Shown here in pieces: positions 6,798 to 13,790 of a stretch of DNA of 58,489 bases. Under the pieces are notes generated by a model. The model ran no database searches. It was not told the origin of the DNA and saw nothing but the letters and a program-made list of their open reading frames with translations. Every line of letters starts with the position of its first letter. Positions within the stretch are counted from its first letter, which is position 1. The position numbers were made by a program, and so were the translations under genes. Source of the stretch: Bacteroidales bacterium (GTDB taxonomy: Bacteria > Bacteroidota > Bacteroidia > Bacteroidales > F082); the NCBI GenBank assembly GCA_015709215.1, contig JACCQN010000021.1, positions 1 through 58,489 of the forward strand. The letters run 5' to 3'.

Positions 6798-8048
6798 TTA
6801 GATTGGTTGATCTTGGTCTTGGTTGCCGTTGAAGGTGTTGCGGAGCTGGATGACGAGTTGTTGCTGGACGGGATCTTTGGGGTTGAAGTCGAGGCCTGAA
6901 TCACGGCGTACTTCCCAGACAAATTTGTAGGGGTTGATGCGCTGGATGGGAGGCTCGTTGATGAAGTCGATTTCTTCGCTTTTGAAGTTGAAAGCACGGA
7001 GCAGGACTTTTAAGTGTTTCAGGAAATGTTCCTGAGCTGGACGGATGATGCTGGACATGGCCACCTCGTATTCAGAGATGATGCGGTTTTTGTCGAAGCC
7101 GCTTTTGTCTTCGGAATAAGGTGTGAGTGTACGAAACCAGTTGTGGATAGTGATGAGACTCATCTCAGCCTGACTGTGCAGGGTAAGCCAGTTTCCTTCT
7201 TCTTTTTTAAGGAAGTCGATGTACTGAGCAGCCTGAGCAGTTTGACCAGGGCCTAAATCCTGTAAATACTGGATGATGAGGTCAGTAGAGTTTTCGCTGA
7301 GGGCTCCCATATATTTCTGGAATTCGGCATCGAGGGCAGCGGCATCAGCATCGTCATTTACTCCTGGAATGATAAGCAAGCCAGGAGCTGAGAAATGCCT
7401 TTCGAGGCGGCGTTGATTCCAGACATTGGTAAGACCTGTAATGATGATGGAGCGCAAGCCAGCATAATAAGATGGCAAACCATAATAATAGAATTCAGGC
7501 TCGTAATCCTTGATATGATAAACAGCATGATGCAGACCATCAGCTTGTTTGCTGAATTCAGGATACAGTGGAAGGACATCCGTAAGCTCGTCATTGGTTC
7601 CTTTGAACTGTTCCCAATCAGGATGAATCAGTACCTCTTTTTCATTGGCAGCAATCCTGACTTTGGAAGCATCAAGGTGATAGATATACAGGAAAGATCT
7701 GTCTGCGTTGGTCACTATCTCGATATAGGCATTTCCATGTGTGAAATAATCGAAGACGATTCTGCGCAAAGTATCTGTGAGGTCAAGATTGGTATTGTTG
7801 GGATTGTGAATGAAGGCTTTAATGGCTTCATCATTAGATGCCAGCCCTTTGCCAATGACATAATTGGTTTTGCTGTTGAGGATAGCCCTGTGGACAGGTG
7901 CTTCACGGGAAAGTTTGTTGAGCTGGGTGGGCAACAGGTTATCTTCTCCAAAAGGGATATACTCTTCCAGGTTGGATTTCAGGTTGATGAAATCTGTTTT
8001 GTTGAGGTTGAAGAGGGGGGTGTAGTTATATGTTGAAAAATTTGGCAT
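6798..8048 (-). CDS. Phage portal protein
   Basis: At about 416 aa with no membrane segment, this matches phage portal proteins of the PF04860 type: FGEDNLLPTQLNKLSREAPV near the N-terminus, then HGNAYIEIVTNADRS and LYIYHLDASKVRI, the core-wing strands typical of Bacteroidota portals. The portal is the dodecameric vertex through which DNA is packaged by the terminase. I start at the ATG at 8048; the open frame extends only to a TTG at 8063. Unusually, the terminase genes are on the opposite strand and about 3 kb away, and the spacer to the capsid gene is 270 bp of repeats. Confidence 0.82.
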   Translation of the reverse strand: MPNFSTYNYTPLFNLNKTDFINLKSNLEEYIPFGEDNLLPTQLNKLSREAPVHRAILNSKTNYVIGKGLASNDEAIKAFIHNPNNTNLDLTDTLRRIVFDYFTHGNAYIEIVTNADRSFLYIYHLDASKVRIAANEKEVLIHPDWEQFKGTNDELTDVLPLYPEFSKQADGLHHAVYHIKDYEPEFYYYGLPSYYAGLRSIIITGLTNVWNQRRLERHFSAPGLLIIPGVNDDADAAALDAEFQKYMGALSENSTDLIIQYLQDLGPGQTAQAAQYIDFLKKEEGNWLTLHSQAEMSLITIHNWFRTLTPYSEDKSGFDKNRIISEYEVAMSSIIRPAQEHFLKHLKVLLRAFNFKSEEIDFINEPPIQRINPYKFVWEVRRDSGLDFNPKDPVQQQLVIQLRNTFNGNQDQDQPI

Positions 8049-8335
8049 TTGGAGATTTGACAATTTGAAAATTCAAGATTTAAAATTCAAAATTCAAGAT
8101 TGAGGCTGAGGTTAAGGTTAAGGTTGATTCGTTTATTTGTTGATTTGTTGAGGGGATTCAAAGATTCAAGATTCAAGACCTACCTCCTTGCAGTCGGTAG
8201 GCAGGTTCAATGATTGAGGTTGATGGTTGAAATTACCCTGAGCTGCTGCGCTGCTCGTGTGGAAAGGACGAGGATTTGTAGCGATTGAAGTCGGATTGAT
8301 AGTTTGGAGCAGGCAGCAGCATGGTGGGCAGGGTG
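8049..8335. other. Repeat-filled spacer between capsid and portal genes
   Basis: No ORF. Contains runs of gattcaagattcaag, a palindrome at 8179-8205 (ACCTACCT...AGGCAGGT), and a GC-rich segment with gagctgctgcgctgctcg. Such long, repetitive spacers are unusual between phage head genes. Confidence 0.6.
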
Positions 8336-9682
8336 TTAGTCGTTGAAGCCGGCGAGGACAAGGAGCTCTTTGTGGATGTAGGCGGTTTGGGCTTTGTACT
8401 GGACACGGTAACGACGCATCTGGGCTTCCTGGTTGTACCAGGTTTCGATCATTTCAGAATCGGAGGTGCCATCGGTGGCAAACAAGAGGTTTTTGCTGGT
8501 GGTGAGCAAAGCTCTGTGTGGCTGAATGCCACTGTGAGCTACGGCAATCCATTTGTCCCAATCGGGGCGAACGATTACCGGGATACCTTCATAAGTAGGC
8601 ACTTTAACGCCATTACGCATGACGGCATCGCCCCATGCAGTTTCACGGTTTTTCATGGTATGCACCAGGTTGCGCCACATGGAAGAAGTGATCATAAATA
8701 AAAGGTCAAATTCATGCATTTCGGGGGTTACCACATCCAGCATGGATTCGAGGGTTTGATCTGCTTCGTTGGATGCCAGGGCACCAGCTTTTACAGCTTC
8801 CACAACACCAGAGGCAGCAAAAGAGCCAGAACCATCAGCTTCGGCAGTGAAATCAAAAGGCTGTCCTTTGAATTTAGATACCACTTTGATTTGGGCACCG
8901 GTGGGATTGGTAACAATAACGCCATTGATGCCGCCACGTTTCTCGATATTGGCTTTGTGTGTGCTGAGCCAGTTGGCCACGGTAGTAGCAGCATTTGTGG
9001 CATAAGCCTGTTCGTAGGTGATACCATTGATGGTGACACTGATTTTGGTATCAGAACTGGCCGAATAGGTAAGGATTTTTTCTGCCTTTTTAGCGTTTAC
9101 AGCAGAACTGACAGGCACATGCTGTTTGGATGGGATGATACCGCTGTAGAGGTCTTTAGAGAGCCATGTCATGAAACCGGTATAGCCGGAGTAGTTGTCA
9201 TCGGCAACACCTGTGAGTTTTCCTTCTGAGAGGATTTCAGCATCAGGATTGGCGAAAAACATCTGGCGGATAAGGTCGTCCTGACCAGCCTGGGCAATCA
9301 TAGGCAGCATGATTTTGTTCCATACATCAGGAGATTTCATCTGTTCGATATCATCTTCCTTATAGCCTTGAGCCAGAAGCTGGTCGATAATAGAACCCCA
9401 GAAGGCACGGGCATTTTGCTCGAATTCAAGTGCCATGGGTTTGACAGTGATATCAGAATAGGTAAGCTGGAAGCCGCCAACGGGATTGAAACCGGGAGCT
9501 GTTTTAGGCTTGGTCATCATGGAAGGGCGGCTGATGCGGTTGATACGCTCGGTGCCTTTGACATCGGTGCGTACAGTGATGAGTCCACGGATATCTTCAG
9601 CCATAAACATGGGCTGAACGAAGTATTCGTTTACGGCCTGTTTGGTGAAGGTGGGACTGGTGGTTTGGGTGAAGATGTTCAT
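8336..9682 (-). CDS. Putative major capsid protein (HK97-like fold)
   Basis: A 448-aa soluble protein between portal and protease genes, the expected slot for the major capsid protein. The N-terminal part (FVQPMFMAEDIRGLITVRTD) and C-terminal part (YEGIPVIVRPDWDKW...HRALLTTSKNLLFATD...QMRRYRVQYKAQTAYIHKELLVLAGF) fit the A- and P-domain pattern of capsid proteins. Residues about 190-310 look like an inserted domain (TKISVTINGITYEQAYATN and a Gly/Ser-rich end). Assignment rests on position, length and these patterns; sequence similarity to HK97 is not visible by eye. Confidence 0.72.
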   Translation of the reverse strand: MNIFTQTTSPTFTKQAVNEYFVQPMFMAEDIRGLITVRTDVKGTERINRISRPSMMTKPKTAPGFNPVGGFQLTYSDITVKPMALEFEQNARAFWGSIIDQLLAQGYKEDDIEQMKSPDVWNKIMLPMIAQAGQDDLIRQMFFANPDAEILSEGKLTGVADDNYSGYTGFMTWLSKDLYSGIIPSKQHVPVSSAVNAKKAEKILTYSASSDTKISVTINGITYEQAYATNAATTVANWLSTHKANIEKRGGINGVIVTNPTGAQIKVVSKFKGQPFDFTAEADGSGSFAASGVVEAVKAGALASNEADQTLESMLDVVTPEMHEFDLLFMITSSMWRNLVHTMKNRETAWGDAVMRNGVKVPTYEGIPVIVRPDWDKWIAVAHSGIQPHRALLTTSKNLLFATDGTSDSEMIETWYNQEAQMRRYRVQYKAQTAYIHKELLVLAGFND

Positions 9683-9801
9683 TGTTTACGGGTTTACGAG
9701 TTTACGGGTTTATGGGTTTATGGGTTGTTTATTTGTTCTTTGTTGATTTGTTGAGGGGATTCAAAGATTCAAAATTCAAGATTCAAGATCCAAGATTGAG
9801 G
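9683..9801. other. Repeat spacer between protease and capsid genes
   Basis: Consists almost entirely of gtttacgggtttatggg and ggattcaaagattcaag type repeats. No gene. Confidence 0.55.
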
Positions 9802-10962
9802 TTAAGGTTGTTTGGTTGTGAGGTTTCGGAGGCGGTAGCGCATTTCGGCGGGGATGCTTTTCAGGATTTGTTTGCCTGTTTCATCTTTTTCAGGTGAATC
9901 CTGTTTGGCTGATACCTGAGGGTCGGAGACTTGTGCAGGGATTGTTGGTTTTGCAGCTAATTTATCAGAAAGCTGGTTGATGACAGCTTTGGAAGCCATC
10001 AGTTCCTGAAGCAGTGATTGGGTTGTGCCCAGCATGGTTTCGAGCATATCAGCAGCAGAAAGCTGTGTGATTTGTTCGTCAAGCTGGATGCTGAAGCTAC
10101 TATCCTCATTGGAGGTGATGCCCAGCTCAGGAAAGTCAGCGACAAAATTGCTGAAAGCAGTTTTGATCAGGCTGTCTTCTTGCTGATCAGCCGAGGAAGT
10201 ATCAGTATCACTGGTGCCATTATCCTGAGATAATTGATCCTTGATACCTTCATCAAGTTCCAGACTAAAGATTTTGCGGAAGTTGGATTTAATTTTTTCG
10301 GAAAGGTTCATATTACTGTTATTTAAGTAGTTGTTTAAAAACTCGATCAGTCGATCAGGTTTAGAAAATATTAATTCGGAGAGTTCAGGGTTTTGGTCGA
10401 GCCATTGTGTTGCCTGACCGGGGAGTGATTCAGCAGAGAACAAGCCATCTGTTGCGGCAGGATCATCGACAATATCTGTGGCACGAAGCTCTTTGAGCCG
10501 GAAGAAACGCTGGGTTTTTGTAGCTTCGTCTGTAGCGATCTGTTTTTCTTGCATGGCATCAGATTCAAATACGACAGAAGCACCGAACATATCAGGATTA
10601 GACTCCGCCATATTGAGGATATAGTCGAAAAGATTACCATGGGGGGTGTCTTTTGCAGAGGGATCCAGATGCAGATCAGCAGTGACTTTATCCGTCTGGT
10701 AGGCATAATTATGGAATCTGCCAAGATAGGTGCCCAGCGCTGTTGAACACATATTGGGATGACCAAAGCGTGCTTTGATACCCTGAGGGCGTGCATTGGC
10801 CATATCGACCAATTGCAGCAGGAATGTTTTGTCGATCATGCCATTGTGCCCACGTGCAGGACCTGTTTTGGCCACTGTGACACCATAGATGATGCCCTGA
10901 TCTTTATCAATAAAGCCAACAGGGCTGCTGAATGTCGGTTGTGAGAGGTAATAACGGTTCAT
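9802..10962 (-). CDS. Putative prohead protease fused to scaffold
   Basis: The N-terminal ~190 residues carry conserved blocks typical of capsid-maturation proteases of Bacteroidota phages: ARFGHPNMCSTALGTYLGRF, DLHLDPSAKDTPHG and MFGASVVFES; the His in FGHP and Ser in FGAS are candidate catalytic residues (inferred). The C-terminal half is acidic, Gln/Ser rich and helical with breaks, like an internal scaffold. I choose the start at 10962 (MNRYYLSQPTF), 4 nt after the upstream gene's TAA; the longer frame to 11010 would overlap that gene by 44 bp. It lies directly upstream of the capsid gene in transcription order. Confidence 0.68.
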   Translation of the reverse strand: MNRYYLSQPTFSSPVGFIDKDQGIIYGVTVAKTGPARGHNGMIDKTFLLQLVDMANARPQGIKARFGHPNMCSTALGTYLGRFHNYAYQTDKVTADLHLDPSAKDTPHGNLFDYILNMAESNPDMFGASVVFESDAMQEKQIATDEATKTQRFFRLKELRATDIVDDPAATDGLFSAESLPGQATQWLDQNPELSELIFSKPDRLIEFLNNYLNNSNMNLSEKIKSNFRKIFSLELDEGIKDQLSQDNGTSDTDTSSADQQEDSLIKTAFSNFVADFPELGITSNEDSSFSIQLDEQITQLSAADMLETMLGTTQSLLQELMASKAVINQLSDKLAAKPTIPAQVSDPQVSAKQDSPEKDETGKQILKSIPAEMRYRLRNLTTKQP

Positions 10963-10966
10963 AGGA

Positions 10967-11095
10967 TTACTGTATTGCATCTGCCAGTTCGGAACCCGGT
11001 TTATAGCCAATAATTTTCTTGCCTTTTTTCTTGGCGAGGGATTTAGTTTTGGGAGCAGGCTTTGTAACTGGTTTTGGTTTGTTTTTTGTTTTCAT
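10967..11095 (-). CDS. Small Lys-rich protein (42 aa)
   Basis: From the ATG at 11095 the frame gives a 42-residue protein with about one-third Lys and repeated K-x-K-P (KNKPKPVTKPAPKTK), ending in GSELADAIQ. The frame is open further upstream to 11194, but that part would be a hydrophobic stretch encoded by a very AT-rich promoter region, so I reject the longer form. It heads the capsid operon, ending 4 bases before the protease start. A DNA-binding or packaging accessory role is possible but unproven. Confidence 0.5.
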   Translation of the reverse strand: MKTKNKPKPVTKPAPKTKSLAKKKGKKIIGYKPGSELADAIQ

Positions 11096-11307
11096 ATAGT
11101 ATATGCTTTTTGTTATTATAATTATAAATACAAATAAAATACAAAATAAAATTAAAATAACGTAAAAATCTGCAATAACAATATTTGAAAGCATGTAATC
11201 ACGTTACTAAATAAGTTTATTAAAATAAATATGTATTTATATAAAAACATATACTAACTTGTTGTTAGCAGAGAATAAATCAATAAGAAATACATAAAAG
11301 ATAAACT
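11096..11307. promoter_or_regulatory. Divergent AT-rich control region between capsid and terminase operons
   Basis: More than 200 bp of very AT-rich sequence separate the minus-strand capsid operon from the plus-strand terminase operon. It contains a small inverted repeat CTAAC-ttgtt-GTTAG (11252-11266). I could not place a convincing TAnnTTTG element for either direction. Confidence 0.45.
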
Positions 11308-11556
11308 ATGGGAAAATTTATAGAATTGCTTGCCAAGGATATACTTGAACTTGGCGGTTACGAGACAGAAGAGATGATGCATGCAGGACTTTTGCAACCC
11401 GGTGAAGCCAGAAAATGGGTTGTGGTCAGACGCTATTATCAGCTTGTAAAACAAGGAATGAGTGGTATTGATGCCAAGAGAGAATTGAGTTATAAATATG
11501 GACTAAGTATCAGCACTATTGAAAAATTGATTTATGGGCAAAACAAGAAAGTTTAG
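11308..11556 (+). CDS. Small putative HTH protein (82 aa)
   Basis: Helical protein; residues about 55-78 (AKRELSYKYGLSISTIEKLI) read as a helix-turn-helix with the Gly-Leu-Ser turn. It opens the plus-strand terminase operon and lies 50 bp before the small terminase gene. It could be a late-gene regulator or part of the packaging recognition machinery. No specific family is recognised. Confidence 0.6.
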   Translation: MGKFIELLAKDILELGGYETEEMMHAGLLQPGEARKWVVVRRYYQLVKQGMSGIDAKRELSYKYGLSISTIEKLIYGQNKKV

Positions 11557-11606
11557 CATACCTTATATAAACCAAAATAAACCGATAATTACGAAAAAAT
11601 ACGATT

Positions 11607-11927
11607 ATGAAAGCAACAAAAGACACCAAATTTAAGCCAGGCAATCCCGGAAGACCTAAAGGGGCAAAAAACAAATTAACTACAGAAGTAAAAGAACGCA
11701 TTGAATGGGTGCTGAACCTGTTGGATGATTCACTTGAAGATGATCTGGAAGCTTTGAAATCAGCAGAACGTGTAAGACTTTGGATTGATTTACAGGAATA
11801 TGTAAGGCCAAAGTTACAGCGTATGAATCTGGAATTGAATCCCAGCGAGAAAAGCATTAGCAAAATAACTTTTGAAGTAGTGCCAACTGCAGAGAATCCA
11901 AAAGACCAACGGGCTAACGATGGATAA
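11607..11927 (+). CDS. Putative small terminase subunit (106 aa)
   Basis: The N-terminus FKPGNPGRPKGAKNKLT is the DUF5681-type motif found at the start of many phage proteins encoded next to the large terminase. The rest is helical and acidic. The gene overlaps the large-terminase start by 8 bp, which supports the assignment as the DNA-recognition (small) subunit. Its C-terminus is Asn/Asp rich and probably disordered. Confidence 0.65.
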   Translation: MKATKDTKFKPGNPGRPKGAKNKLTTEVKERIEWVLNLLDDSLEDDLEALKSAERVRLWIDLQEYVRPKLQRMNLELNPSEKSISKITFEVVPTAENPKDQRANDG

Positions 11928-13116
11928 AAAAGTAAAAGTATCCGTAGTATTTCAGAAGAATTTTGAGGCTAAGACCAAGATTGTTGTCAATCAGGGATCT
12001 TCGAGATCCGGAAAGACCTATTCTATTTTGCAGCTGCTGATACTGGTGAAGGCCTTTCAGGAAAAGGATGCGATTTTTACGATAGTGCGTAAGACTTTGC
12101 CTTCATTGAAAGCCTCAGCAATGCGGGACTTTTTTGAGATTCTGAAGAATGAGGATTTATATGATGAGCGACACCATAATAAAACTGAAAACACTTATAC
12201 GCTGAATGGGAATTTGTTTGAGTTTGTGAGTCTGGATCAGCCGCAGAAAAAGCGTGGTGCTAAACGAACATTCCTTTTTATTAATGAAGCTAACGAGCTA
12301 ACTTTGGAAGATTGGGTACAGCTGAGCATCAGGACGGAGAAGCAGATATTTCTGGATTATAACCCTTCGATGGAGGAGCACTGGATTTATGATGTGGTGC
12401 TGCCAAGAGAAGATTGTACCTTTATTCAAAGTACCTATTTGGATAATAAGGATTTTTTACCAGAAGAGGTGGTGAAGGAGATTGAGAATCTGAAATACGT
12501 GGATGAGAACTATTGGCGGGTTTATGGTCTTGGCTTGCCCGGACAGATTAAAGGGCTGGTGTTTACGAATTGGGAGCAGGTGGAGACATTCCCGCAGGAA
12601 AGTGACTGTAAGTGGATCGTTTACGGGATGGATTTTGGGTTTTCGAATGATCCTACGGCACTGATCAAGGTGGGGCTGTGTGGTGGTGAGCTGTATCTGG
12701 ATGAGCTGATTTATAACCGGGGATTGACCAATCAGGATATTGCAGGGTGGATGGGTGAATTGGGTTTGAAATGGGAAGATGAGGTGATTGCTGACAATCA
12801 GCCGAAGTGTATTTATGAAATCAAGAAAGAGGGTTTTCAGGTGAAGGCAACGTTCAAGGGTAAAGACAGTATATTAGCAGGTATTGACGTGCTGAAACGG
12901 TATAAAATGAAAGTTACCAAGCGTTCTGTGAATCTGATCAGAGAGCTAAAGAATTATAAATGGCGGGAGGATCAAGCTGGGAAAGCAACTAATATTCCGA
13001 TTGATAAGTTTAATCACGGGATTGATGCGGTAAGGTATGCTGTGCTGGCTAAGGCGATGCATAGGAGGAGGATGGTGAGGGTGAGTGGAGTGCGGAGGGG
13101 CGATGGGGAGAGTTGA
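11920..13116 (+). CDS. terL: Terminase large subunit
   Basis: DNA-packaging motor of 398 aa. The ATPase part has a Walker A-like QGSSRSGKT (about residues 25-33) and a Walker B region FLFINEANE (about 122-130). The C-terminal RNase H-like nuclease begins with YGMDFGFSNDPTALI (about 235-249; first Asp is a metal ligand) and includes VIADNQPKCIYEI. It belongs to the terminase_3/PBSX-like group. The last ~15 residues (VRVSGVRRGDGES) run into a low-complexity gcgactttagcgatgggg repeat also seen at 16367-16398, so the C-terminus may be extended by that repeat. Divergent from portal and capsid genes. Confidence 0.9.
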   Translation: MDKKVKVSVVFQKNFEAKTKIVVNQGSSRSGKTYSILQLLILVKAFQEKDAIFTIVRKTLPSLKASAMRDFFEILKNEDLYDERHHNKTENTYTLNGNLFEFVSLDQPQKKRGAKRTFLFINEANELTLEDWVQLSIRTEKQIFLDYNPSMEEHWIYDVVLPREDCTFIQSTYLDNKDFLPEEVVKEIENLKYVDENYWRVYGLGLPGQIKGLVFTNWEQVETFPQESDCKWIVYGMDFGFSNDPTALIKVGLCGGELYLDELIYNRGLTNQDIAGWMGELGLKWEDEVIADNQPKCIYEIKKEGFQVKATFKGKDSILAGIDVLKRYKMKVTKRSVNLIRELKNYKWREDQAGKATNIPIDKFNHGIDAVRYAVLAKAMHRRRMVRVSGVRRGDGES

Positions 13117-13419
13117 GCGACTTTAGCGATGGGGGCGATAGTTTGAAGGACTGCATGTAATGAGGTAAAAGCAAATGACCAGGAGGATTTATGTGATGAT
13201 GGCGGGAAGAATACCAATATAGGGTTTAAGTGAAGAGGCTTGGAGAGTTGATTATCCAGAAACGGAAAATATTCTAAAAATAAGAGAATGACAAAGGTTT
13301 AGAAAATAGTTTAAAGAAATGATAATCAACATTATAACAAAGTGGCACGTTTTTTGAGTACTAAAAAATGTTAAATCAATGATGATTTCATTTGTTAGCT
13401 CGTGGCCAAAACCTGAACT
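13117..13419. other. Intergenic region upstream of the lipoprotein gene
   Basis: No credible gene. Begins with a gcgactttagcgatgggg repeat and becomes AT-rich towards 13420. Probably carries the promoter for the lipoprotein/LruC pair, but no clear TAnnTTTG element was found. Confidence 0.4.
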
Positions 13420-13767
13420 ATGAAAAAGATATTGTTTACTTCCATCACACTGATCCTATTATTTGCTGCAAGTAGTTGCAGAAAGGACAAAATTGAGCCA
13501 TTTGAACGCGGTTTTACTGAGGAACAGTACGCAGATGAATTTGACTGGAATACTTCCGTAGTAGTAAGTCTGGAAATTATTTCCACTTCAGGAGGCTTTG
13601 TTCAGGTACGTTCGTCGGATCACAGCGTTACTTACCACAAAGGCATGCATCCCGGAGGAAGTGATGCGTATGGCATTCAAATAAGTTTGCCTAAGACTGT
13701 GAAAGAAATCAAAGTGAATGATGCCATGGTTTCTGTTACAACAGAAAACCTAGTGGTACATTTGTAA
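13420..13767 (+). CDS. Small secreted lipoprotein (115 aa)
   Basis: A type II signal peptide ends in a lipobox (LLFAASSC, Cys at about residue 20), followed by a short beta-rich domain. It lies 23 bases upstream of the LRR/LruC protein gene, so the two are probably co-expressed and both exported. I do not recognise the domain. The pair has no counterpart in phage morphogenesis and is best read as cargo altering the host surface. Confidence 0.75.
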   Translation: MKKILFTSITLILLFAASSCRKDKIEPFERGFTEEQYADEFDWNTSVVVSLEIISTSGGFVQVRSSDHSVTYHKGMHPGGSDAYGIQISLPKTVKEIKVNDAMVSVTTENLVVHL

Positions 13768-13790
13768 AACAAGCCATAAAGCCCAAACCA

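Noticed and set aside
7395-8036. 213-aa plus-strand frame
   Set aside because: Antisense to the portal gene; no family features.
11096-11194. N-terminal extension of the Lys-rich protein with a membrane segment
   Set aside because: Encoded by the AT-rich divergent promoter region; the hydrophobicity is explained by base composition.
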